Shown one piece after another: positions 55,199-63,353 of a stretch of DNA of 64,000 bases. The first letter of the stretch is position 1. Each line of letters starts with the position of its first letter. Source of the stretch: VBDM01 sp964430565 (GTDB taxonomy: Bacteria > Pseudomonadota > Gammaproteobacteria > Burkholderiales > SG8-39); contig CAYSFD010000016.1 in the NCBI GenBank assembly GCA_964430565.1, positions 124,001-188,000 on the forward strand. Direction: 5' to 3'. Both the position numbers and the translations under genes were made by a program. The notes under the pieces were generated by a model that saw only the letters and a program-made list of their open reading frames with translations, had not been told where the DNA came from and made no database searches.

Positions 55199-57169
55199 AT
55201 GATCCGCCTCTCCCAAGTCACGCTCCGCCGCGGCACCAAGACGCTGCTCGAAGGCGCCGACGTCGCGCTCAACCCCGGCGACAGGATCGGCCTGATCGGC
55301 GCGAACGGCTCGGGCAAAACAAGTATCTTCGCGCTCCTGCGCGGCGAGCTGCACGCGGACATGGGCGAGGTCGATTACCCCGCGCGCTGGCGCGTCGCCT
55401 ACGTCGCGCAGGAAACGCCCGCGCTGGACCGCCCCGCGCTCGACTACGCGATCGACGGCGACACGACGCTGCGAAAGCTTGAAACCGCTCTCGCCGCCGC
55501 CGAGGCAGCCGACGACGGCCACGCCATCGGCGAGCTGCACGCCGCGATGCTCGATGCCGAAGCGTATACCGCACGCTCGCGCGCCGAGCAGCTCTTGCAC
55601 GGCTTGGGCTTCACGCACGAGCAGATGAAAGAACCCGTCGCGAGCTTCTCCGGCGGCTGGCGCATGCGCCTCAACCTCGCGCAGGCGCTGATGTGCCCCT
55701 CGGATCTGCTGCTGCTGGATGAGCCGACCAACCACCTGGATCTCGACGCAATCATCTGGCTCGAGGACTGGCTCAGGCGCTACGCCGGGACGCTCCTCAT
55801 CGTCTCGCACGACCGCGACTTCCTCGATGGAGTTGTCGAGGTCGTCGTGCATATCGACAACCGTAAGCTCAGGCGCTACTCGGGCAACTATTCCGACTTC
55901 GAGCGCCAGCGCGCTGCGGCGGTGGTGCTCGCGGGGGCCCAGTACGAGAAGCAGCAGCGCGAGCGCGCGCACCTGGAATCGTTCATCAACCGCTTCCGCG
56001 CAAAGGCGACCAAGGCAAAGCAGGCGCAAAGCCGCATGAAGATGCTGGCGAAGATGGAGGAGCTGGCTCCGTTGCACGCCTCGGCGCCCTTCTCTTTCGA
56101 ATTCCGCGATCCGCTCAAGGCGCCCAATCCGCTCCTGGTGCTGGAGGACGTGGACGCCGGCTACCGGATCGAAGGTGAACCGAACAAGCGGGTCGTGCGC
56201 GACATCAGCTTCTCGCTGCAAAGCGGCGAGCGCTACGGGCTCCTCGGCATCAACGGCGCGGGGAAATCGACGCTGATCAAGACCATCGCGGGGGAGCTTC
56301 CGCCGCTCGCCGGCGAGGCGATCTTCAACAAGGGACTCGCCGTCGGCTACTTCGCGCAGCATCAAATCGAGATGCTGCGCAACGACGAATCGCCGCTTTG
56401 GCACCTCGCGCGAATCGCCTCCAATACACGCGAGCAGGACTTGCGCAATTATCTGGGGAGTTTCAACTTCCCCGGCGACATGGCGACCACCTCGATCGAG
56501 ACCTTCTCGGGCGGCGAGAAGGCGCGGCTCGCGCTGGCGCTGATCGTCTGGCAGCGCCCGAACTTGCTGCTTCTGGATGAGCCGACCAACCACCTCGACC
56601 TGGAAACGCGCGAGGCGCTGACGGTGGCGCTCGCGCAGTTCGAGGGGACGCTGGTGCTCGTCTCGCATGACCGGCATCTCCTGCGCGCCACCACCGATCA
56701 GTTCCTCATCGTCGCCGACGGCAGGCTGCAGCCCTTCGACGGCGACCTGGAGGACTACCGCGACTGGCTGTTCAAGACGAAACTGGGCTCAGTGAATACG
56801 GTGGCTGATGCCGCCTCGCCGGAACAAGCGGTTCCTTTGCCGGAGAGGGACGCGCCCGCCAAGCCGGCCGCCCAGGCGATCGACCAACGCGGCCAGAAGC
56901 GCAAGGAAGCCGAGGAGCGCCAGCGACAATACGCGGCGAGAAAACCGATCGAGTCGCGCATCAAGCGGCTCGACGAGCTGATAGCGAAGCTCGCCGCGCA
57001 GAAAGCCGCGATCGACGCCCGGCTCGCCGACCCGGCGATCTACGGCGAAGCGAACAAGGAAACGCTCAAGGCGCTGATCGTCGAACAGGCCTTCGCCGCG
57101 CGCGAGCTCGCGCAGCTCGAAGGCGAGTGGCTGGAGTTGCAAGCGCAGCTGGAGCAGCTGGCGGCCTGA
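55199..57169 (+). CDS. ABC-F ATPase, YheS type
   Basis: The 656-residue product has two ABC ATPase modules: GLIGANGSGKTSIFALLRGE and GLLGINGAGKSTLIKTIAGE (Walker A), FSGGWRMRLNLAQALM and FSGGEKARLALALIVW (signatures), and LLLLDEPTNHLD in both Walker B regions. The interdomain linker and the C-terminal coiled coil (about 560-656) fit YheS, a ribosome-associated ABC-F that relieves stalled translation. The ATG giving MIRLSQVTLRRG matches the family opening. It is divergent from uup, with about 170 bases between the starts, an unusual pairing of two ABC-F genes. Confidence 0.92.
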   Translation: MIRLSQVTLRRGTKTLLEGADVALNPGDRIGLIGANGSGKTSIFALLRGELHADMGEVDYPARWRVAYVAQETPALDRPALDYAIDGDTTLRKLETALAAAEAADDGHAIGELHAAMLDAEAYTARSRAEQLLHGLGFTHEQMKEPVASFSGGWRMRLNLAQALMCPSDLLLLDEPTNHLDLDAIIWLEDWLRRYAGTLLIVSHDRDFLDGVVEVVVHIDNRKLRRYSGNYSDFERQRAAAVVLAGAQYEKQQRERAHLESFINRFRAKATKAKQAQSRMKMLAKMEELAPLHASAPFSFEFRDPLKAPNPLLVLEDVDAGYRIEGEPNKRVVRDISFSLQSGERYGLLGINGAGKSTLIKTIAGELPPLAGEAIFNKGLAVGYFAQHQIEMLRNDESPLWHLARIASNTREQDLRNYLGSFNFPGDMATTSIETFSGGEKARLALALIVWQRPNLLLLDEPTNHLDLETREALTVALAQFEGTLVLVSHDRHLLRATTDQFLIVADGRLQPFDGDLEDYRDWLFKTKLGSVNTVADAASPEQAVPLPERDAPAKPAAQAIDQRGQKRKEAEERQRQYAARKPIESRIKRLDELIAKLAAQKAAIDARLADPAIYGEANKETLKALIVEQAFAARELAQLEGEWLELQAQLEQLAA

Positions 57170-57194
57170 TCGGAACAACGGCTCCCTGCGGAAC

Positions 57195-58442
57195 GTGTCC
57201 TTGAATCCTCAATTCACGCCGGCCGCCGACTCGGCCTACGCCTGGGCGCGCCTGACTTTCGCACTCGCGCTGATGACGATAGGGGGCGCCGGGATGTACT
57301 CGATGGCGGTCGTGCTGCCGCCGCTTCAAGCCGAGTTCGGCATCGCGCGGGGCGATGCTTCGCTTCCCTTCACGCTCACCATGATCGGCTTCGGGGTCGG
57401 CGGCATCCTCATGGGCAAGCTCTCCGACCGCTTCGGCGTGATCGTGCCGGTGATGATCGGCTCGGTGTGCCTGGGCCTCGGCTTTATCGCCGCGAGCTTC
57501 GCTCAGAACCTCTTTCAGTTCGCCGCGGTCCACGGGTTGCTGATCGGGATCGGAACTTCAGGCACGTTCGTTCCGCTGGTCGCGGACATCACGCTGTGGT
57601 TCACGCGCAGGCGCGGGATCGCGGTGGCGATCGTGATGAGCGGCAACTACCTCGCGGGCGCGGTGTGGCCGCCCCTCATGCAGCACTTCATCGACACCGC
57701 CGGCTGGCGCGCGAACTACTTCGGGACCGGCCTGGTCTGCTTGTTCGCGATGCCGCTATTCGCGCTCGCCCTCCGCCGGAAGCCGCCTGCGATCGCCGGG
57801 CTCGCGCCGGGGGCGCCGGGCGCGCGTGAAATGTCGTTGAATCCCGAGCGGCCGCTCGGGCTCGCTCCCAACCAGCTTCAGGGGTTGCTGTGCGTGGCAG
57901 GGGTTGCGTGCTGCGTCGCGATGTCGATGCCGCAGGTGCACATGGTGGCGTACTGCGCGGATCTGGGTTTCCCCGCCGCGCGCGGAGCCGAAATGCTCGC
58001 GCTGATGATGGGGTTCGGCATCGTCAGCCGGCTCGCCTCGGGCTGGATCGCCGACCACATCGGCGGCCTGCGCACGCTGCTGCTGGGCGCCGCGCTCCAG
58101 GCAACCGCGCTCGCGCTGTTCCTGCCTTTCGAGGGCCTCGCCGCGCTCTACGTGGTCTCGGCGCTGTTCGGCCTCTTTCAGGGAGGCATCGTGCCCTCCT
58201 ACCCGCTCATCGTGCGCGAGTACTTCTCCCCGCGCGAAGCGGGCGCGCGCACCGGCACCGTGATTATGGCGACGCTCGCCGGCATGGCGATCGGCGGCTG
58301 GATGCCCGGCTGGATCTTCGACGTGACCGGCTCCTACCGCGCGGCGTTCGTCAACGGCATCGCGTGGAGCCTGGTGACGACGGCGATCGCGCTCGTTCTC
58401 ATCGCCCGCGCGCGGCGCGGGCCGCTCGCCCAGGCAGTGTAG
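57195..58442 (+). CDS. MFS transporter (oxalate/monocarboxylate-type)
   Basis: The 415-residue product has twelve hydrophobic helices of the major facilitator family. The loop between helices 2 and 3 has GKLSDRFGVIVP (A-motif form), and a later half has GWIADHIGGLRTLLLGAALQ. MYSMAVVLPPLQAEFGIARG and YFSPREAGARTGTVIMATLA match the OFA/monocarboxylate-type subgroup. The start is GTG. It is 25 bases after the YheS-like gene. Substrate unknown, possibly an organic acid. Confidence 0.88.
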   Translation: MSLNPQFTPAADSAYAWARLTFALALMTIGGAGMYSMAVVLPPLQAEFGIARGDASLPFTLTMIGFGVGGILMGKLSDRFGVIVPVMIGSVCLGLGFIAASFAQNLFQFAAVHGLLIGIGTSGTFVPLVADITLWFTRRRGIAVAIVMSGNYLAGAVWPPLMQHFIDTAGWRANYFGTGLVCLFAMPLFALALRRKPPAIAGLAPGAPGAREMSLNPERPLGLAPNQLQGLLCVAGVACCVAMSMPQVHMVAYCADLGFPAARGAEMLALMMGFGIVSRLASGWIADHIGGLRTLLLGAALQATALALFLPFEGLAALYVVSALFGLFQGGIVPSYPLIVREYFSPREAGARTGTVIMATLAGMAIGGWMPGWIFDVTGSYRAAFVNGIAWSLVTTAIALVLIARARRGPLAQAV

Positions 58443-58477
58443 CGAAGCGACCGGGGCTGCGGCTTCGGCCCCATCGT

Positions 58478-58491
58478 TTGATCTGTATCAA
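58478..58491 (+). promoter_or_regulatory. Perfect FNR/Anr box upstream of the hemerythrin gene
   Basis: TTGATCTGTATCAA matches the consensus TTGAT-N4-ATCAA exactly. Its centre is 68 bases upstream of the hemerythrin-domain ATG, a position that would place it near -41 of a promoter starting about 27 bases before the gene. This suggests induction at low oxygen. Confidence 0.75.
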
Positions 58492-58551
58492 GCCTCGAAT
58501 AGAAGATCCGCGGGATTCTGGTGTCGAGACAAGCGGGAGTTTTGCCCTCAC

Positions 58552-59106
58552 ATGATCGATCCTGTCGCCCACTGGCAGGCGGAGCACGCCAATTTCTCGC
58601 GGCTTCTCGACATCTTCGAAAAGCAGGTGCACGCGTTTCACGAGGGTGGAGAGCCGAACTACGACCTCATGACGGACATCCTTCTCTATCTGAGGCACTT
58701 CCCCGACTTGCACCACCATCCGCGTGAAGAGGCGGCGTTCGAGCTAATCGCCAAGCGCGACCCGAAGATGCGGCTCACCCTCGAGATGCTCCGGCAGGAG
58801 CACCGCGCGATCGCCACAGTCGGCGATGAGCTGCTCAGAACGCTCAACGACGTGACCTGCGAGACCCTGATCGCCCGCGCCAGCGTGGAAGCAGTCGCGG
58901 CGATGTACCTCGTCTATTACCGCCGCCACATCGACGCGGAGGAAAGGGAGATCCTGCCGCGCGCGGCCAAGCTCCTGATCGCCGAGGACTGGCGGGACAT
59001 CGAGGCCGCTGCACCAAGCGGGCCCGATCCTCTCTTCGGCAACAAAGGCGACGCCGGATACCGCGAGCTCCGCCGCCACATCGCGCTCGAAGCGGGAAGC
59101 GGCTGA
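58552..59106 (+). CDS. Hemerythrin-domain protein
   Basis: The 184-residue product has a hemerythrin-like four-helix bundle with diiron-site ligands: HWQAEHANFSRLLDIFEKQV (first His), HFPDLHHHPREEAAFE (His and Glu), RQEHRAIATVGDEL and YYRRHIDAEEREILPRA (later His and Glu). Such proteins bind oxygen or nitric oxide, or take part in iron-sulfur repair. The Asp-rich C-terminal tail (about 150-184) lacks a known motif. The FNR box upstream supports a role under low oxygen or nitrosative stress. It is a single-gene unit. Confidence 0.9.
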   Translation: MIDPVAHWQAEHANFSRLLDIFEKQVHAFHEGGEPNYDLMTDILLYLRHFPDLHHHPREEAAFELIAKRDPKMRLTLEMLRQEHRAIATVGDELLRTLNDVTCETLIARASVEAVAAMYLVYYRRHIDAEEREILPRAAKLLIAEDWRDIEAAAPSGPDPLFGNKGDAGYRELRRHIALEAGSG

Positions 59107-59199
59107 CGCGCGGCGGCGAAGGAAGCCGCACGATTTAACGAGTCTGACGGTTATCGGGACTCACACGAATATGGCAACGGGCTTGGTTGGCGCTTCCCT

Positions 59200-59205
59200 T
59201 AAAAT
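59200..59205 (+). promoter_or_regulatory. Possible -10 element for a leaderless amidase mRNA
   Basis: TAAAAT ends six bases before the amidase ATG, so transcription from it would begin at about the start codon, giving a leaderless message. No good -35 hexamer was found at the usual distance and no ribosome site precedes the ATG. This is only a suggestion. Confidence 0.3.
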
Positions 59206-59211
59206 GCCCCG

Positions 59212-60615
59212 ATGCCCAGCGAACTCTGCTCACTCACCGCTACAGAGCTTCTCGCGCTCTACCGCAGCAAGGAACTCTCCCCCGTTGAAGTGACGCGCGC
59301 GGTGCTCGAGCGCATCGAGCGGCTGAATCCCATGCTCAACGCCTTCTGCCTCGTCGATACCGAAGCGGCAGTGTCGCTCGCGCGCGAATCGGAGGCGCGC
59401 TGGATGAAGGGCGCGCCGATGGGAGCGCTCGACGGCGTGCCGGTCTCGATCAAGGACGTGTTCCTCACGCGCGGCTGGCCGACGCTGCGCGGCTCCAAGA
59501 CGATAGACCGCAAAGGGCCGTGGCTCGAGGACGCGCCCGCGGTCGCGCGGCTGCGCGAAGCGGGCGCGGTGCTCATCGGCAAGACCACGACGCCGGAATT
59601 CGCCTGGAAGGGCGTGACCGACAGCCCGCTCACCGGGGTCACGCGCAATCCCTGGGATCCAGGGAAGACGCCGGGCGGCTCCTCGGGCGGCGCGGCTGCG
59701 GCGGTCGCCTCCGGCATGGGACCGCTCGCGCTGGGCACCGATGGCGGCGGCTCGATCCGCATCCCCTGCGCCTTCACGGGCCTGTTCGGCATCAAGCCCA
59801 CCTTCGGCCGCGTGCCCGCGTGGCCGCCTTCGCCGATGGGAACGCTCGCGCACGTCGGACCGATCGCGAAGAGCGTCGCCGACGCCGCGCTCATGCTCAC
59901 CGTGCTCGCGCAGCCGGATGCGCGCGACTGGTTCGCCCTGCCCTACGAGAAACGCGATTACCGCGAGGGGCTGGAGGACGGCGTGTGCAATTTGCGCATC
60001 GCGTTCTCGGCGGACCTCGGCTACGCGAAAGTCGATCGCGAGGTCGCGACGCTCGTGAAGAACGCGGTGCGCGCGCTCGAGGACCTTGGCGCGAAGATCG
60101 AGGAGCGCAATCCCGGATTCGAGGACCCGCAGGAGATTTTCGCCCGCCACTGGTTTCCGGGCGCGGCGGCCTTCGTTCGCGGCGTTCCCGCGGCAAAGCG
60201 CAGGCTCATGGACAAGAGCCTGCTCGAGGCGGCGAAGAAAGGCGAGCGGATCACCACCGCGCAGTATTTCGATGCGATGCAGAGGCGTTACGCGCTCGGC
60301 CAGTTGATGAACCGATTCCACGAAAAATGCGATCTGCTCGTGACGCCGACGCTGCCGATTGCGGCCTTCGACGCCGGCAGGAACGCGCCCAAGGGCGTGA
60401 AGCGCTGGACCAACTGGACGCCGTTCAGCTTCCCCTTCAACCTCACCCAGCAGCCGGCCGCATCGATTCCCTGCGGGCTGACCCAAGCCGGGCTGCCGGT
60501 CGGCCTGCACATCGTCGGGGCGAAATACGCCGATGCGCTGGTGCTGCGCGCGGCGCGCGCCTTCGAGTCGGCGCATCCGATCGCGATGCCCGATCTGGCC
60601 AGGACGCTTGCGTGA
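59212..60615 (+). CDS. Amidase signature-family amidase
   Basis: The 467-residue product has the amidase-signature core with the catalytic triad Lys81 (VSIKDVF), Ser157 (PGGSSGGAAAAVASG) and Ser181 (GTDGGGSIRIPCAF), spaced as in fatty-acid amide hydrolase. Members cut amides to acids and ammonia. The conserved CAFTGLFGIKPTFGRVP follows. It could process amides made by the nitrile hydratase encoded at 25.8-27.4 kb, but it lies 32 kb away, so this is inference. No signal peptide is seen. GatA-type function is unlikely, since no gatBC genes are near. Confidence 0.88.
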   Translation: MPSELCSLTATELLALYRSKELSPVEVTRAVLERIERLNPMLNAFCLVDTEAAVSLARESEARWMKGAPMGALDGVPVSIKDVFLTRGWPTLRGSKTIDRKGPWLEDAPAVARLREAGAVLIGKTTTPEFAWKGVTDSPLTGVTRNPWDPGKTPGGSSGGAAAAVASGMGPLALGTDGGGSIRIPCAFTGLFGIKPTFGRVPAWPPSPMGTLAHVGPIAKSVADAALMLTVLAQPDARDWFALPYEKRDYREGLEDGVCNLRIAFSADLGYAKVDREVATLVKNAVRALEDLGAKIEERNPGFEDPQEIFARHWFPGAAAFVRGVPAAKRRLMDKSLLEAAKKGERITTAQYFDAMQRRYALGQLMNRFHEKCDLLVTPTLPIAAFDAGRNAPKGVKRWTNWTPFSFPFNLTQQPAASIPCGLTQAGLPVGLHIVGAKYADALVLRAARAFESAHPIAMPDLARTLA

Positions 60616-60661
60616 AAGTAAAGTCGCCGCGACGAGCTTGAAACCCCTGGAGGAGAGCGTA

Positions 60662-60679
60662 TTATAACGTTCGTTATAA
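60662..60679. promoter_or_regulatory. Perfect operator palindrome of the AbrB/Doc module
   Basis: TTATAACG-TT-CGTTATAA is an exact 8-2-8 inverted repeat 15 bases before the antitoxin ATG. It probably overlaps the promoter. AbrB/MazE-type antitoxins commonly bind such repeats to repress their own operon. Confidence 0.7.
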
Positions 60680-60694
60680 CATGGAAAGTCCCTC

Positions 60695-60919
60695 ATGGCC
60701 GCCCTCAAACTCACCCAGATCGGCAATTCCGTCGGGGTGATCCTGCCCAAGGACGTGCTCGCGCACATGAAGGTCAAGAAGGGCGACACGGTGTTCGTCA
60801 CCGAGAACCCGACCGGCGTCACACTGACCCCCTACGACCCGGACTTTGAGAAGCAGCTCAAGGCCGGACGCGAGTTCATGCGCAGATACCGCAACACCTT
60901 TCGCGCGCTCGCGAAATGA
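60695..60919 (+). CDS. AbrB/MazE-type antitoxin
   Basis: The 74-residue product has the swapped-hairpin AbrB/SpoVT fold in its first half: KLTQIGNSVGVILPKDVLAH and KKGDTVFVTENPTGVTLTPY. The C-terminal tail (FEKQLKAGREFMRRYRNTFR) would wrap and neutralise the toxin. It represses its own promoter through the palindrome just upstream. The stop overlaps the toxin start as ATGA, as in other toxin-antitoxin pairs. Confidence 0.88.
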   Translation: MAALKLTQIGNSVGVILPKDVLAHMKVKKGDTVFVTENPTGVTLTPYDPDFEKQLKAGREFMRRYRNTFRALAK

Positions 60920-61302
60920 GCCGGCGCTGGATCGACAAGCGCCTGCTCTTGTTACTGCACGATGAAAGCCTCGCCGAGCACGGCGGCGCGTCCGGTCTCC
61001 GCGACGAAGGACTGCTCGATTCCGCGCTCGCGCGCCCGCTGAACCTCGCGGCCTACGGCAAACCCGATGTCTGCGATCTCGCCGCGGCGTACGCCGTAGG
61101 CCTGGCGAAGAACCATCCGTTCGTGGACGGAAACAAACGCGCCGCATTTCTTGCCGTAGGCTTGTTTCTGGAACTCAATGGAAGGCGCCTGACGGCGACC
61201 CAGGTCGAAGCAACGCACGCGATGCTTGCCGTCGCCGCGGGAACCATGGACCAAGCGGCCCTCGCCGAATGGATCCGGCGCAATAGCAAGCCGCGCCGAT
61301 AG
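60916..61302 (+). CDS. Doc/Fic-type toxin
   Basis: The 128-residue product has the Doc motif HPFVDGNKRAAF (His67-Arg75), the active site of Fic-fold kinases that phosphorylate EF-Tu and block translation. The second residue of the motif and the Asn-Lys-Arg end match Doc rather than AMP-adding Fic proteins. LRDEGLLDSALARPLNLAAY near residue 28 is also typical of Doc. It is coupled by a four-base overlap to the AbrB-type antitoxin. The module probably favours maintenance or stress-induced dormancy. Confidence 0.92.
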   Translation: MSRRWIDKRLLLLLHDESLAEHGGASGLRDEGLLDSALARPLNLAAYGKPDVCDLAAAYAVGLAKNHPFVDGNKRAAFLAVGLFLELNGRRLTATQVEATHAMLAVAAGTMDQAALAEWIRRNSKPRR

Positions 61303-61319
61303 CAAAGCCGGGGCTTCCC

Positions 61320-62579
61320 TTGAGCGACCGCCCGGCCGCAGCCGCCGCCCCACCCCAGTCCTTCGCCGCGCTCAGGCACCCCGGCTACCGCGCCTATTTC
61401 GTCGGCTCGGCGCTGGCGATGATGGCCGATTCGGTCGAACACGTGATCAGCTACTGGATCATGTTCCAGAAATTCCACTCGCCGGCGCTGGGCGGGTTCG
61501 CGATGCTTTCGCACTGGCTGCCGTTCCTTTTCTTCTCGGTGTACTCCGGGGCGCTCGGCGACCGCTTCGACCCGCGGCGCATCATCCAGCTCGGCATGCT
61601 GTGCTTCATGGCGGCGTCGCTCGGCTGGGGGCTCCTGTTCCTCACCGACGCACTCGAAATGTGGCACGCGATGGCGCTGCTCGTCCTGCATGGTTTTGCG
61701 GGCGTGCTGTGGCATCCGTCGGCGCAGCTCCTCATCCACGACATCGTCGGCACGGCGAATCTTCAAAGCGCGGTGCGGCTGGGCGCGACCTCGCGCTACC
61801 TCGGGCTGCTATTCGGCCCGGCGGTGGGCGGAGCCTTTCTGCTCGCGTTCGGGCCCGCATACGGGCTGCTCGCCAATGCGCTCATCTACCTGCCCCTCAC
61901 GATCTGGCTGTGGAAGGCGCCCTACGGACCGCGCTTCAGGAAGGGCGAGCCGGTTCTCGCCCGTGCGGTCAAAGGGATCAGCGATATCGTCGCCACGATC
62001 CGCGACATCGCCGGCAACCGCACCATCGTTTCGATGACGCTCCTCGCGGGATTCGCGTCGCTGTTCGTCGGCAACGGCTACCAGCCGCAGATGCCGGAGT
62101 TCGCGGAGGATCTCGGTCACGGCGATCCGGACATGTCCTACAGCATGCTGCTCGCCGCAGACGCGGCGGGGGCGCTGTTCGCCGGCGTGCTGCTGGAGAG
62201 CCGTGGCCTCTTGCAGGCGCGGCCGCGCACCGCGTGCGTGCTGGCGATGTTGTGGTGCTGCGCGATCGCCGGCTTCGCCGTCTCGACGTCCTACCCGCTC
62301 GCCCTCGCGATCCTGTTCGCGGTGGGCTTCCTCGAGCTTTCCTTCAACGCGATGGGGCAGACGCTCGTGCAGATGCGCGCACCCGCGCCGATTCGCGGCC
62401 GCGTGATCGGGCTCTATCTCCTCTCGAGCCACGGCATGCGCGCCTTCTCCGGTGTCACCATCGGCGTCGTCGGCGGCCTGATCGGCATACACTGGTCGCT
62501 CGCGCTCTCCGCGATGACGCTGTTCGCGGTAATCGCAGCGCTGCTCGCTTTCACGCTGCGCAGATCGGACCGAGGCTGA
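61320..62579 (+). CDS. MFS transporter (EntS/transmembrane-effector type)
   Basis: The 419-residue product starts with TTG and has about twelve membrane helices. It shows GALGDRFDPRRIIQLGMLCF (A-motif variant), AVRLGATSRYLGLLFGPAVG and APAPIRGRVIGLYLLSSHGM, features of the MFS group that includes EntS and other drug or siderophore exporters. It follows the toxin gene by 17 bases, but the content suggests an independent role. The substrate is unknown. Confidence 0.88.
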   Translation: MSDRPAAAAAPPQSFAALRHPGYRAYFVGSALAMMADSVEHVISYWIMFQKFHSPALGGFAMLSHWLPFLFFSVYSGALGDRFDPRRIIQLGMLCFMAASLGWGLLFLTDALEMWHAMALLVLHGFAGVLWHPSAQLLIHDIVGTANLQSAVRLGATSRYLGLLFGPAVGGAFLLAFGPAYGLLANALIYLPLTIWLWKAPYGPRFRKGEPVLARAVKGISDIVATIRDIAGNRTIVSMTLLAGFASLFVGNGYQPQMPEFAEDLGHGDPDMSYSMLLAADAAGALFAGVLLESRGLLQARPRTACVLAMLWCCAIAGFAVSTSYPLALAILFAVGFLELSFNAMGQTLVQMRAPAPIRGRVIGLYLLSSHGMRAFSGVTIGVVGGLIGIHWSLALSAMTLFAVIAALLAFTLRRSDRG

Positions 62580-62625
62580 CGCTTGAAAACTTCCCTAACC
62601 TCGCCTTGAGATCGTGAGGAATCCC

Positions 62626-63339
62626 ATGCGCTACGAGCTCTACTACTGGCCCTCGATACAAGGTCGCGGGGAATTCGTGCGGCTCGCGCTCGAGGAAGCC
62701 GGCGCCGACTACTCGGACGTCGCGCGCCTCCCGCAGCGGGGCGTTCCGGCGTTGATGCGCCTGCTCGAGGGAAAACACGAGGGACGCCTGCCCTTCGCTC
62801 CTCCGATACTCAAGGCGCAGAAGCTCGTGATCGCGCAGACCGCGAACATCCTCCTGTGGCTCGCCCCGCGCCACGGCCTCGTGCCGAAGAGCGATGCGGC
62901 GCGGCTTTGGGCGCATCAGCTCCAGCTCACTATCTCCGACTGGCTGGTCGAGGTCCACGACACGCACCACCCGCTCGGCGCCGCTTTCTATTACGAAGAC
63001 CAACGGCCCGAGTCGAAGCGACGTGCGGCGGGCTTCACCGCGACTCGGCTGCCGAAGTTCCTCGGCTACTTCGAACGGGTGATCGAGCGCGAAAAAGGAA
63101 GCTGGCTCCTCGGCAAGTCGTTTTCCTACGCGGATCTGTCGCTCTTTCAGATGGTCGCAGGCTTGCGCTATGCCTTTCCCCGCGCGATGAAGAAGCTCGA
63201 ATCGAAATACCCAAGTACAATCGCGCTCCACGACCGCGTCGCGGCTCGGCCGCGCGTCGCCGCCTATCTCGCCTCGAAGCGGCGCATCGCCTTCAACGAG
63301 CAAGGCATCTTCAGGCATTATCCCGAACTCGACAATTAG
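62626..63339 (+). CDS. Glutathione S-transferase-like protein
   Basis: The 237-residue product begins MRYELYYWPSIQGRGEFVRL, a thioredoxin-like N-terminal domain of the Sigma/Alpha type with an early Tyr and Arg near the glutathione site. The helical C-terminal domain has LLGKSFSYADLSLFQMVAGL, the conserved N-capping motif. A GTGAGGA site lies before the chosen ATG; a GTG four codons upstream is less likely. It precedes an FAH-family gene by 14 bases. It may detoxify electrophiles or isomerise a ring-fission product together with that enzyme. Confidence 0.88.
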   Translation: MRYELYYWPSIQGRGEFVRLALEEAGADYSDVARLPQRGVPALMRLLEGKHEGRLPFAPPILKAQKLVIAQTANILLWLAPRHGLVPKSDAARLWAHQLQLTISDWLVEVHDTHHPLGAAFYYEDQRPESKRRAAGFTATRLPKFLGYFERVIEREKGSWLLGKSFSYADLSLFQMVAGLRYAFPRAMKKLESKYPSTIALHDRVAARPRVAAYLASKRRIAFNEQGIFRHYPELDN

Positions 63340-63353
63340 CACAGGGACGCAAA

